The notes beneath the pieces were generated by a model that was given only the letters and a program-made list of their open reading frames with translations, was not told the DNA's origin and did not search any database. From positions 558,001 to 622,000 of the forward strand of contig NZ_JBEFTX010000001.1 in assembly GCF_040195635.1 (NCBI RefSeq): a stretch of 64,000 nt of DNA. The letters are read 5' to 3'. This document shows positions 52,327 through 60,353 of the stretch, piece after piece. The first letter of the stretch is position 1; every line of letters begins with the position of its first letter. The position numbers and the translations under genes are program-made. The stretch is from Thermasporomyces sp040195635 (GTDB lineage Bacteria > Actinomycetota > Actinomycetes > Propionibacteriales > Actinopolymorphaceae).

Positions 52327-52391
52327 CCCGCGGCACCAGGTCGTACGAAAGCCCGGGCGGAACGCTCGCGGCGCGGCCGCGGCGAGATCGT

Positions 52392-52826
52392 TCAGCGGGC
52401 CCGGACCAGCGCCGTGCCGGCCAGCCGGTCGTGTAGCCCTCGGCCGTCACGGTCGACGATCAGCGGCGGCAGGACGAGCAGGATCAACGCCGTACGCACG
52501 AACGCCCGCACCACCCCGACAGGTGCACCGTCCAGCCGGACGACGACCAGGTGACGGAGCCGCTGACCGACGCTGGCCCCGACAAATGCCGTCATCAGCC
52601 AGACCTCCAGGGCAAACACGGCGAGCGGCACCAAATCCCGCCCGGTGGCGGGCGCCTGCCAGATCCCGGCGTCGCGTACGAGCGCGAAGGCGGCCAGATT
52701 CGCCAGGAACCAGTCGAGGATCAGGGCGGTGATCCGGGTACCCCAGCCGGCGAGCGACCCGCGGCCAGCCTCGGGAAGGCCCAGACGTTGACCTGCGTAG
52801 CCGCGCCCGGTTGACTGCTCAGCCAT
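52392..52826 (-). CDS. RDD family membrane protein
   Basis: A 144-residue membrane protein of the RDD family. WGTRITALILDW contains the RDD-type Arg/Asp pair, two to three hydrophobic helices follow, and GQRLRHLVVVRLDG and DRDGRGLHDRLAGT are the conserved C-terminal motifs. Members near lipA/glnA are common in Actinobacteria. ATG at 52826 lies six bases after TAATCT, so the mRNA is probably leaderless. Confidence 0.88.
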   Translation of the reverse strand: MAEQSTGRGYAGQRLGLPEAGRGSLAGWGTRITALILDWFLANLAAFALVRDAGIWQAPATGRDLVPLAVFALEVWLMTAFVGASVGQRLRHLVVVRLDGAPVGVVRAFVRTALILLVLPPLIVDRDGRGLHDRLAGTALVRAR

Positions 52827-52832
52827 CCGTGA

Positions 52833-52838
52833 AGATTA
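52833..52838 (-). promoter_or_regulatory. -10 box TAATCT for the RDD gene
   Basis: On the minus strand the box ends six bases before the ATG at 52826. Confidence 0.45.
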
Positions 52839-52902
52839 TCCGGCGGGCGTGGCCTCGCAGGCTGCCCTCGCGGTGACCATGCGGGTGGGCCACACTGGTC
52901 CC

Positions 52903-52940
52903 GTAACACAGGCGCAACATAGGCGTCATGGCGGAGAAAC
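52903..52940 (+). promoter_or_regulatory. GlnR-type operator upstream of glnA
   Basis: Four half-sites are spaced exactly six bases apart: GTAAC (52903-52907), GCAAC (52914-52918), GTCAT (52925-52929) and GAAAC (52936-52940). This matches the actinobacterial GlnR box (gTnAC-n6-GaAAC twice). It ends ten bases before a TACCGT -10 box, overlapping the -35 position as expected for an activator. Confidence 0.82.
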
Positions 52941-52950
52941 GGCTGACTTC

Positions 52951-52956
52951 TACCGT
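52951..52956 (+). promoter_or_regulatory. -10 box TACCGT of the glnA promoter
   Basis: TANNNT box ten bases downstream of the GlnR operator and 26 bases before the ATG, leaving a short leader with a ribosome site. Confidence 0.5.
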
Positions 52957-52982
52957 CCGTGGCAAGACTTCGAGGAGGGTGG

Positions 52983-54407
52983 ATGTTCCAAAACGCCGAC
53001 GACCTGCTGGCCTTCGTCCGTGATCAGGGCGTGGAGTTCATCGACGTACGGTTCTGTGACCTACCGGGCATCATGCAGCACTTCAACGTGCCTGCGTCGT
53101 CGTTCGACGCGGACGCGTTCGCGGAGGGGCTGATGTTCGACGGATCGTCGATCCGAGGCTTCCAGGCGATCCACGAGTCCGACATGAAGCTGATCCCGGA
53201 CCCGGCGACGGCGTTCGTCGATCCGTTCCGGGACCGCAAGACGCTGGCGTTGAACTTCTCGATCGTCGATCCGTTCACCAGCGAGGCCTACAGCCGGGAC
53301 CCGCGCAACGTCGCGGGCAAGGCGGAGGCCTACCTCAAGAGCAGCAACCTCGCCGACACGGCGTACTTCGGGCCGGAGGCGGAGTTCTACGTCTTCGATG
53401 ACGTCCGCTTCGAGACGAAGCAGAACGCCGGCTACTACTTCATCAACTCGATCGAGGGCGCCTGGAACACCGGCGCCGAGCAGGATGGCGGCAACAAGGG
53501 ATACAAGCCGCGCTACAAGGGCGGTTACTTCCCGGTCTCTCCCAACGACCACTTCGCCGACCTGCGCGACAAGATGGTCGCCCAACTTCTCGAGTCGGGT
53601 ATCCAGGTCGAGCGCGCCCACCACGAGGTCGGCACGGCGGGTCAGGCGGAGATCAACTACAAGTTCGACTCCCTGCTCCACGCGGCCGACTCCCTGATGC
53701 TGTTCAAGTACATCATCAAGAACGTCGCGTGGAAGGCTGGCCACACGGCCACCTTCATGCCGAAGCCGCTCTTCGGTGACAACGGTTCGGGCATGCACTG
53801 CCACCAGAGCCTGTGGAAGGACGGCCAGCCGCTCTTCTACGACGAGCTGGGCTACGGCGGCCTGTCCGACACAGGCCGGTGGTACATCGGTGGCCTGCTC
53901 AAGCACGCGCCGAGCCTGCTCGCGTTCACCAACCCGACGGTCAACTCCTACCACCGCCTGGTCCCGGGCTTCGAGGCGCCGGTCAACCTGGTCTACAGCC
54001 AGCGCAACCGGTCGGCCGCGGTGCGGATCCCGGTGACGGGTACGAGCCCCAAGGCGAAGCGGATCGAGTTCCGGGTGCCGGACCCGTCGTGCAACCCGTA
54101 CCTCGCGTTCGCGGCGATGGTGATGGCGGGTGTCGACGGCATCCGCAACAAGGTCGAGCCGCCCGAGCCGATCGACAAGGACCTCTACGAGCTGCCGCCG
54201 GACGAGCACGCGCAGGTCCAGCAGGTGCCCGGCTCCCTGCCGGAAGTGCTCGACGCCCTCGAGGCCGACCACGAGTACCTGCTCGAGGGTGGAGTCTTCA
54301 CACCCGACCTGATCGAGACCTGGGTCGACTGGAAGCGCTCCAACGAGATCGACCCCGTGCGCCTGCGTCCCCACCCGCACGAGTTCGAGCTCTACTTCGA
54401 CATCTGA
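52983..54407 (+). CDS. glnA: Glutamine synthetase type I
   Basis: A 474-residue enzyme joining ammonia and glutamate. Motifs in order: MFDGSSIRGF near residue 45, metal ligands in FGPEAEFYVFD, GSGMHCHQS, the KPLFGDNG and NPTVNSYHRLVPG loops, and NRSAAVRIP. Near the C-terminus NPYLAFAAMVMAG and the PPDE loop precede the region that is adenylylated in type I-beta enzymes. GAGGAGGG lies two to nine bases before the ATG at 52983. A complete GlnR box and -10 box precede it. Confidence 0.97.
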   Translation: MFQNADDLLAFVRDQGVEFIDVRFCDLPGIMQHFNVPASSFDADAFAEGLMFDGSSIRGFQAIHESDMKLIPDPATAFVDPFRDRKTLALNFSIVDPFTSEAYSRDPRNVAGKAEAYLKSSNLADTAYFGPEAEFYVFDDVRFETKQNAGYYFINSIEGAWNTGAEQDGGNKGYKPRYKGGYFPVSPNDHFADLRDKMVAQLLESGIQVERAHHEVGTAGQAEINYKFDSLLHAADSLMLFKYIIKNVAWKAGHTATFMPKPLFGDNGSGMHCHQSLWKDGQPLFYDELGYGGLSDTGRWYIGGLLKHAPSLLAFTNPTVNSYHRLVPGFEAPVNLVYSQRNRSAAVRIPVTGTSPKAKRIEFRVPDPSCNPYLAFAAMVMAGVDGIRNKVEPPEPIDKDLYELPPDEHAQVQQVPGSLPEVLDALEADHEYLLEGGVFTPDLIETWVDWKRSNEIDPVRLRPHPHEFELYFDI

Positions 54408-54439
54408 TCCACGCGGGTCCCTGACCTGCTTCAGCCCGA

Positions 54440-54504
54440 CGAAAACGGCGGCTGACCTGGGGAAACGTCTCGTGGCGTCTTCCACGGTCTGCCGCCGCTT
54501 TTCG
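54440..54504 (+). terminator. Large hairpin downstream of glnA
   Basis: CGAAAACGGCGGC (54440-54452) pairs with GCCGCCGCTTTTCG (54491-54504) with one bulge, followed by TTCTCA. An inner GGAA/TTCC pairing is possible. It ends 97 bases after the glnA stop; a terminator is likely. Confidence 0.65.
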
Positions 54505-54547
54505 TTCTCATGTGTACCGGATGTGTACCACTCCCCTGCCGGGGATC

Positions 54548-54690
54548 ACCCCTGCCTTGCAAGCCATATTCGGTGTGCACGCTCTGCTGAGCGTTGATTG
54601 GCGAGGCGTCCGCCCCGGTGTCGTAGTGACCAGTGTTGACCGTGACAGCCCATGATCAGCCGCCCGATCTGGCACGCAAGTGGCACGCCG
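54548..54690 (+). repeat. Diverged direct repeat, copy 1
   Basis: Copy 1 starts ACCCCTGCCTTGCAA (54548-54562), continues with CTGAGCGTTGATTGGCG and a TGAC...GTTGACCG...CATGAT block, and ends near paired GGCACGC motifs. Copy 2 at 55111-55255 keeps the same blocks in the same order with many changes between. They flank a 72-aa gene. Confidence 0.65.
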
Positions 54691-54892
54691 ACCCTGTGAT
54701 CCGTAGACGCAGGCATCGTGATCGCGACCTGCCCGCTTGCGCTCCGGCGGCCGTCGACCAGGTGCTCGCTGTCGGCCGACGGTGCCGGTCGTTGGGGTCA
54801 TGCTGGGGTCAGCGCGGTGGGTTTTGGACAGTCATCGAAGCTGGCGCTGCTTTGATGACTGCATGATGCCGCATCCGCTGGAGGCGAGACTT

Positions 54893-55111
54893 ATGGACGA
54901 GCAGATGTCCGATTCCGATGGTCCATTGTCCGAGGCTGAGCACCGCGAGCTGCTGACGCTGCTGCATCGCTACTGCTCGTACGACCTCGATCAGTTCGAG
55001 GCGTGGCGGATGGATACCGACTACGGCGAGGTCTACGTCAACATCGGCCGGTACCCCATAGCGGGAGCATCACCTCAGGCGTATCTTAAACTCCAGCCAC
55101 CGAAGCCGTGA
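54893..55111 (+). CDS. Small acidic protein of unknown function (72 aa)
   Basis: A 72-residue acidic protein starting MDEQMSDSDGPLSEAEHRELL and containing LLHRYCSYDLDQFEAWRMDTDYGEVYVNI. I do not recognise the family. The ATG at 54893 has GGAGG eight bases upstream. It is framed by two copies of a direct repeat and sits beside a recombinase remnant, so it may be a cargo gene of an old mobile element. Confidence 0.6.
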   Translation: MDEQMSDSDGPLSEAEHRELLTLLHRYCSYDLDQFEAWRMDTDYGEVYVNIGRYPIAGASPQAYLKLQPPKP

Positions 55112-55255
55112 CCCCTGCCTTGCAAAGGAACCTCGCAGGCTCCCGCTGCGCTGAGCGTAGATCGGCGCAGCGCTGGAGACGGCTCGGCCTGACCGTCGTT
55201 GACCGCTGCGGACCATGATTGGCCCTGGCTTGGGGCACGCGGAGGGCACGCGACA
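55111..55255 (+). repeat. Diverged direct repeat, copy 2
   Basis: Begins at the last base of the 72-aa gene with the same 15 bases as copy 1 (55111-55125), then CTGAGCGTAGATCGGCG, TGACCGTCGTTGACCG, CATGATTGGC and paired GGCACGC motifs. Confidence 0.65.
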
Positions 55256-55291
55256 TGTCGTGGGTCCCACCTCCTGTGGCAGCATGCGTGG

Positions 55292-55702
55292 ATGCAGGAC
55301 TGCCCCTTCTGCCTACCCCAGGTCAAGGCTCGGGTCGTGCTCTCTGATGATCATTGCTACTCGATGTGGACCGAAGAGTCCCCGGAGGGCTCAGCGATGG
55401 TTCTACCGCGTGACCATCGGCCTACCGTGTTCGACCTCACCGACCAAGAGTGGGCATCGACACGACGTCTGCTGGAGCTGATGCGGGAGCTGATTGTCGA
55501 CATCCACGCTCCTGATGGCTGGAATGTGGGCTGGAACGTCGCCACTGTCGGCGGCCAGTCTGTGCCGCACGCACATTGCCATCTCGTGCCGCGATACCGC
55601 GATGAGCCGCTTGCCGGTCGCGGCCTTCGGTCCTGGATCAAGGACCCTTCCAACCGGCCACCCCATCACCTTGCGGCCCGTCCACCATCCTGGTTGACCT
55701 AG
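55292..55702 (+). CDS. HIT-family hydrolase
   Basis: A 136-residue histidine-triad protein. The signature HAHCHLVPR (HxHxHxx) lies near residue 91, and an N-terminal CPFC pair may bind zinc. HIT proteins act as nucleotide hydrolases or transferases. ATG at 55292 follows GTGGCAG-type sequence with no clear ribosome site. Its stop overlaps the stop of a recombinase remnant on the opposite strand by two bases. Confidence 0.85.
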   Translation: MQDCPFCLPQVKARVVLSDDHCYSMWTEESPEGSAMVLPRDHRPTVFDLTDQEWASTRRLLELMRELIVDIHAPDGWNVGWNVATVGGQSVPHAHCHLVPRYRDEPLAGRGLRSWIKDPSNRPPHHLAARPPSWLT

Positions 55703-55900
55703 CCGCCTTGCCGGAAAGCGTCGTCGACGGCCCTTCGCGTACGTGCCTGACTACGTGGCATCAGATGTATGTAGGTCCACAGCACTGCACCCGGGATCGG
55801 CGTGGCCGAGGTACTCGGCGAGTGCCTCGATGCTCTCCCCTGCATCGAGGCAAGACCGAGGCGTAGAGGTTGAGTTCGCGTACATCGCTGGACGGATGCT
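55699..55900 (-). pseudogene. Frameshifted tyrosine-recombinase C-terminal remnant
   Basis: Reading the minus strand, three frames in turn give NLYASV, then LDAGESIEALAEYLGHADPG, then LWTYIHLMP...RTRRAVDDAF. Together these are the C-terminal catalytic part of an actinobacterial phage-type integrase, including the His of LGHADPG and the Tyr nucleophile in TY.HLMP. At least two frameshifts break it and no N-terminal part is present upstream. It sits between the HIT gene and the histidine kinase gene. Confidence 0.8.
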
Positions 55901-55931
55901 TCGACCTCCGTCGTCACGTAGCGTGAGGTGT

Positions 55932-57122
55932 GTGCTCCGCCGGTTGAAGACGAACCAGCTCGTCGTGGACCTCGTTGTCGCGGCGCTGTTCGCAGTGGTC
56001 GTCGCGTGGCCTGAGCTTGTGGTGGGGCGCACTGTGTCGCACAACGGGGTCGGCACAGCGATGGTCGTCGTGCTCATGGCCGCCGCGGTCGCGCTTCGTC
56101 GCCTTTCGCCGGGGATCGCGCTCGCGGTCGCGTGGGCCGGGGCGATCGTGCAGATGGGCTTCGGCCGGCCGCCGAGCCCCACCGACGTCGCGATCTTCGC
56201 CGTCCTCTACACGACTGCCGCCTACGGGTCCAGGGTCGTGTTCTGGCTCGGCTTCGCCTCAGCGATCACGGGCGCCGGCGTCATCACGGCGTACTTGTTC
56301 GGCGAACCGATCCTCACTGGCGAGCGGCGGTCGATCATCACGACCGCGGTGGCGTCGCTGTTCGCCGCGATGTTCGCACTCCTGCTGGCATGGACGGCCG
56401 GGGCGCTGGTGCGTACCGCGCTGCGTGCGCAGGAGAACCGCGTCGCGCAGCTGAGGGCCGAGGCGGAGGCCGTCGCCGAGCAAGAGCGCGTGCGCATCGC
56501 GCGCGACATGCACGACGTCGTCGCGCATTCCCTCGCTGTCGTCGTCGCCCAGGCTGATGGGGCGCGGTATGCCGCAGTATCCGACGCCTCGGTGGCGCGC
56601 AATGCCCTCGGCACGATCTCGACGACCGCACGCGCGGCGCTTGCCGACGTTCGGCTCCTCCTCACCCAACTGCGGCGCAGCCAGGCCGAGGGGCCGCAGC
56701 CGACGCTTGCCGACCTCGAGCAGCTGTACGCGCAGCTGCGTGGGGCGGGCGTCGAGCTCCGGTTCGATGTCGACCCCTCGCCGCAGCGCACACCGCCGGC
56801 GTCGATCCAGCTCGCGGTGTACCGCATCCTGCAGGAGGCGCTCACCAACGCGCTGCAGCACGGCGGTGCAGGACCGGTCGATGTGCGGCTCGCCTGGCAC
56901 GCCGATCACGTCGACTTCGAGGTCCGCAACGCCCTGCGACCCGGTACGACGGCCACTCAGCCGCAGGAGCTGGAGAACCGCAGCGCCGGTGAGCGGACGC
57001 GCGGGCACGGCGTCATCGGCATGCGGGAGCGCGCGCAGCTCGTCGGAGGGCGGCTGGACGCCAGCACACAGGACGGCGCCTTCGTCGTGCGGGCGACCCT
57101 CCCGATCGGAGGCGGGTCGTGA
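55932..57122 (+). CDS. Two-component sensor histidine kinase (NarL/DesK type)
   Basis: A 396-residue membrane kinase. Four to five helices span about residues 12-155. The HisKA_3 domain has the phosphorylated His in RIARDMHDVVAHSLAVV, and the ATPase domain has LQEALTNALQHG (N box) and GHGVIGMRERAQLVGG (G box). There is no extracellular sensor, as in kinases that sense membrane state. GTG at 55932 is the probable start; GTG at 55923 is possible. Its stop overlaps the regulator start (GTGA). Confidence 0.88.
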   Translation: MLRRLKTNQLVVDLVVAALFAVVVAWPELVVGRTVSHNGVGTAMVVVLMAAAVALRRLSPGIALAVAWAGAIVQMGFGRPPSPTDVAIFAVLYTTAAYGSRVVFWLGFASAITGAGVITAYLFGEPILTGERRSIITTAVASLFAAMFALLLAWTAGALVRTALRAQENRVAQLRAEAEAVAEQERVRIARDMHDVVAHSLAVVVAQADGARYAAVSDASVARNALGTISTTARAALADVRLLLTQLRRSQAEGPQPTLADLEQLYAQLRGAGVELRFDVDPSPQRTPPASIQLAVYRILQEALTNALQHGGAGPVDVRLAWHADHVDFEVRNALRPGTTATQPQELENRSAGERTRGHGVIGMRERAQLVGGRLDASTQDGAFVVRATLPIGGGS

Positions 57123-57772
57123 ACGCGATCAGCGCGATCAGGGTGGTGCTCGTCGACGATCAGGCGCTGTTCCGCGCCGGCATCCGGATGCTCGTCGACT
57201 CGCAGTCCGACCTCGAGGTCGTCGGCGAGGCGTCCAACGGACGTGAGGCGATCGATGTCGTGCACGCCGCGAAGCCCGACGTCGTTCTGATGGACATCCG
57301 GATGCCTGTGCTCGACGGCGTCGCCGCGACAGCCGAGCTCCTGCGCGAACCCGTTCCGGCCCGCATCGTCATGCTCACGACGTTCGACCTCGACGAGGCC
57401 GCCGCTCGCGCGATTCGGCAAGGTGCGAGCGGGTTTCTGCTGAAAGACGCCGACCCCGAGTTCCTGCTCGCAGCGATCCGTACGGTGCACGCCGGATCGG
57501 CCGTCATCGCGGCATCGGCCACCCGTGAGCTGTTCGCGCACTTCGCGGATGCCGCACCGCGGCCCGTCCCGCGCGAGTACGGGGAGCTCACGAACCGGGA
57601 GCGCGAGATCTTCGCGCTCGCCGCCCGCGGCCTGTCCAACGCCGAGATCGCGGCGCGCGAGTTCCTGTCCGAGGCGACCGTCAAGACGCACATCAGCCGC
57701 ATCCTCACCAAGCTCGGCCTGCGCGACCGCGTGCAGCTCGTCGTCTTCGCGTTCGAGCACGGACTCGCGTAG
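57119..57772 (+). CDS. Two-component response regulator (NarL/LuxR type)
   Basis: A 217-residue regulator. The receiver domain starts VVLVDDQALFRAG with the phospho-acceptor Asp59 in VLMDIRMP, then TTFD and KDA. A LuxR HTH (LTNREREIFALAARGLSNAEIA...TVKTHISRILTKLGLRDR) closes the protein. GTG overlaps the kinase stop. Its likely target is the exporter operon directly downstream. Confidence 0.92.
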   Translation: MNAISAIRVVLVDDQALFRAGIRMLVDSQSDLEVVGEASNGREAIDVVHAAKPDVVLMDIRMPVLDGVAATAELLREPVPARIVMLTTFDLDEAAARAIRQGASGFLLKDADPEFLLAAIRTVHAGSAVIAASATRELFAHFADAAPRPVPREYGELTNREREIFALAARGLSNAEIAAREFLSEATVKTHISRILTKLGLRDRVQLVVFAFEHGLA

Positions 57773-57907
57773 CGCGGTCAGCGACTGCTCTGCGCTGGCC
57801 TGTACTTACGTGCTTCTGGCCCTCCCATTCGAATCATCCTGACGATGTACGCGAATACCTCTGCCGGCAGACGCGCCGGGTGCCGGACGGTCCATAGCGT
57901 CGAAGGC

Positions 57908-58720
57908 ATGGAACGGACATCGACCGGCCTCGGCCTCGCGGCACGGGTGCGGCACCTCACGAAGACCTACGGCGCCGGCGAGAGCGAGGTGCGCGCGCTC
58001 GACGACGTCAGCGTCGGCATCCGCCGCGGCGAGTTCACCGCCGTCATGGGACCGTCCGGATCGGGCAAGTCGACCCTCATGCACATCATGGCCGGACTGG
58101 ACGTCCCGACCCGCGGCCGCGCGTGGATCGGCGACACCGAGATCACGGGCCTGTCCGACCTCGACCTGACGATCTTGCGTCGTCGCCGGGTCGGGTTCGT
58201 GTTCCAGGCGTTCAATCTGGTCCCGACGCTCGACGCGCGGGCCAACATCCTGTTGCCGTTCGACCTCGACGGCCGCCGGCCGTCGGCGCTCGAGGAGGCG
58301 CGCATCGACGGTCTCGTCAAGACGCTCGGCCTGCACGAGCGGCTGCACCATCGTCCGCACGAGCTCTCCGGAGGTCAGCAGCAGCGCGTCGCGATTGCCC
58401 GCGCCCTCGCAACGGCGCCCGACCTTGTCTTCGCCGACGAGCCGACCGGCAACCTCGACTCGCGCTCGGGCCGCGAGGTGCTCGCGCTGCTGCGGGAGGC
58501 GTGCGGCGAGCACGGCCAGTCGATCGCGATGGTGACACACGACGCGGTGGCCGCCTCGCACGCCGACCGCGTGCTGTTCCTCGGCGACGGCCGCATCGTC
58601 GCCGACAAGCCTCGCCAGACCGCCGAGGAGCTCTCGGCGTTCATGCTTGCGACCGAGCTCGGCACGGCCTCCGTCGCCGCGCCCGCCGCCTCCGGCGCGA
58701 CCGAGGGGGTATCGGCATGA
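57908..58720 (+). CDS. MacB/LolD-type ABC transporter ATPase
   Basis: A 270-residue ATPase. Walker A GPSGSGKST, Q-loop VFQAFNL, signature ELSGGQQQRVAIARAL, Walker B LVFADEPTGNLDS and the H-loop VTHD are all intact. This form partners with FtsX-like permeases in export of peptides, lipoproteins or antimicrobials. ATG at 57908 follows GAAGGC. The stop overlaps the permease start (ATGA). Confidence 0.92.
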   Translation: MERTSTGLGLAARVRHLTKTYGAGESEVRALDDVSVGIRRGEFTAVMGPSGSGKSTLMHIMAGLDVPTRGRAWIGDTEITGLSDLDLTILRRRRVGFVFQAFNLVPTLDARANILLPFDLDGRRPSALEEARIDGLVKTLGLHERLHHRPHELSGGQQQRVAIARALATAPDLVFADEPTGNLDSRSGREVLALLREACGEHGQSIAMVTHDAVAASHADRVLFLGDGRIVADKPRQTAEELSAFMLATELGTASVAAPAASGATEGVSA

Positions 58721-60183
58721 GCGCCGCGACGGGCAACGTCCACACCTCGTCGCGGCCGCGGGTCGCCGCGCCGCTCCCGTGGCTGCGCGAGCGCGGCATG
58801 GGCGCGTCGATCCTGGTCGCGGCGATCTCGAGCGCGTTCGGCGTCCTGCTCATCTCGGCGACAGGGTTCATCGCCGCCATGCTGGAGGCGGACCCCTACA
58901 TCGGCGACAGCGGGACGCTCGCCTTCGTACAGAGCTTTCTGACGCTGATCCTGCTGGGTGTCGCCGTGTACGTCGCGGCGATCGTGACGGCCAACACGTT
59001 CTCGACGATCGTTGCGGGTCGCACCCGGCGCATCGCGCTCCTCCGTTTGATCGGGGCGTCGGCGCGGGCGCAGCGCGCAGAGGTCGCTCGCCAGGGTCTC
59101 GTTGTCGGAGCGATCGGTGCGTTCGCCGGACTCGTCGGCGGCACGGCGTTCGCGGCGGTAGGCGTCGCCCTCGGAACCGAGCTGCTGAGGCTGGAGGGTC
59201 TCCAGTACGCGGTCGTCCAGCCCGCCCTCCTGTTCCCTGCCGCAGTCGTGACGCTCACGACGTGGACCGCGGCCTGGGCGGGTTCGCGCCGCGTGCTCAC
59301 CGTGACACCGCTGGAGGCGCTCGGCGGGTCGGTCGACAGCTCCCACGGTGATCTCGTACGCAGCAAGGGCCGCAACGCGGCGGCGATCGCGGTGTTCGTG
59401 ACCGGCGGCGTGCTGCTCGCGCTGGGAATCCTCACCGGACTCTTCACGCCCCTGGGCGTCGTGGTGGCGTTCTTCGGCGGCATCCTGTCGTTCACCGGGC
59501 TCTCACTCGGCGCGACGCTCGTCATGCCGCCCGTGCTGCGGCTCGTCGGCCGTGCGTTCGGCAGATCGGCAACCGCACGCCTGGCCGCCGAGAACGCGCT
59601 GCGCTACCCCGAACGGTCGAGCCGCATGGCGATCGGCGTCGTCATGGGCGTCACGCTCGTGACCATGTTCGCCGTCGCGACCGACTCGGCCAAAGGTGTG
59701 CTGGCGGCGGCCGCGGGCGGCGAGCTGCCACCCGCGCTCGCGGCGCCGCTCGACACGTTCGCGGCCATCATGATGGCCCTGGTCGCCGTGTCGGCGGTCA
59801 TCGCCGGCGTCGGACTCGTCAACCTCCTCGCGCTCGGCGTCATCCAACGCCGGCGCGAGCTCGGCCTGCTGCGCGCACTCGGTCTCTCCAACGGCCAGGT
59901 ACGACGCGTCGTGCTCCTCGAAGCCGCGCACATCACCATCGCCGCGCTCGCCACGGGCCTCCTCCTCGGCATCGCCTACGGATGGGCCGGAGCGCAATCG
60001 CTCCTCGGATTCATCCGGGTCGACCCAGACCAGCCGTTCACCAGCACCCTCGTCGCCCCCGCCCTACCACTCTGGCCGACCGTCACCGTCATCGCGGCGA
60101 CCGCAGTCCTCACCCTCATCGCCGCCGTCGTACCGACCCGACTCGCCACCCGCGTCACACCGGTCCAGGCGCTCGCCGAATAG
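58717..60183 (+). CDS. FtsX-like ABC permease
   Basis: A 488-residue membrane protein with two FtsX-type blocks of helices. The RIALLRLIGASARAQR and RRELGLLRALGLSNGQVR segments are the duplicated family coupling motifs, and the ends of each block carry TPLEALGG and TPVQALAE. It pairs with the ATPase upstream; the two-component system before it probably regulates both. Similar modules respond to cell-envelope stress or antimicrobial peptides. Confidence 0.88.
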   Translation: MSAATGNVHTSSRPRVAAPLPWLRERGMGASILVAAISSAFGVLLISATGFIAAMLEADPYIGDSGTLAFVQSFLTLILLGVAVYVAAIVTANTFSTIVAGRTRRIALLRLIGASARAQRAEVARQGLVVGAIGAFAGLVGGTAFAAVGVALGTELLRLEGLQYAVVQPALLFPAAVVTLTTWTAAWAGSRRVLTVTPLEALGGSVDSSHGDLVRSKGRNAAAIAVFVTGGVLLALGILTGLFTPLGVVVAFFGGILSFTGLSLGATLVMPPVLRLVGRAFGRSATARLAAENALRYPERSSRMAIGVVMGVTLVTMFAVATDSAKGVLAAAAGGELPPALAAPLDTFAAIMMALVAVSAVIAGVGLVNLLALGVIQRRRELGLLRALGLSNGQVRRVVLLEAAHITIAALATGLLLGIAYGWAGAQSLLGFIRVDPDQPFTSTLVAPALPLWPTVTVIAATAVLTLIAAVVPTRLATRVTPVQALAE

Positions 60184-60189
60184 AACACC

Positions 60190-60352
60190 CGCACCGCCTC
60201 ATCGGCCACCTCGGCATCCCCATCCTGGCCGGACGGACCGCCGCGCAGTGTCAGCACTTCCTGTAGCCCGATACCCATGGTCGCCCAGGCGCTGGGCTTC
60301 CACCACGAAACCCTACCCGGGCGGCACTCGAGGCTGCCCGCTCTGGAGCCGT
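60190..60352 (+). pseudogene. Fragment resembling the end of an actinobacterial site-specific recombinase
   Basis: A short frame gives HLGIPILAGRTAA and, after a stop, VAQALGFHHET. Together these recall the C-terminal segment of large actinobacterial site-specific integrases (a GIPV.AGR.AA ... ALG.H..T pattern). It is only about 50 codons and broken. I am moderately sure of the resemblance. Confidence 0.4.
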
Positions 60353-60353
60353 C

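Larger units (their letters stand above)
54408..54892. other. Gene-free region after glnA with mobile-element traces
   Basis: No convincing gene lies in these 485 bases. They hold the glnA terminator hairpin, a TGTGTACC direct pair near 54512-54530, and the first copy of a ~140-base diverged direct repeat. The composition is less GC-rich than the flanking genes. Confidence 0.6.

Noticed and set aside
53061..54485. Long minus-strand open frame opposite glnA
   Set aside because: It mirrors the codon pattern of glnA and has no recognisable domain.
54408..55291. tRNA gene as integration target
   Set aside because: No T-loop (GGTTCGAAT-type) or cloverleaf pairing was visible in the region.
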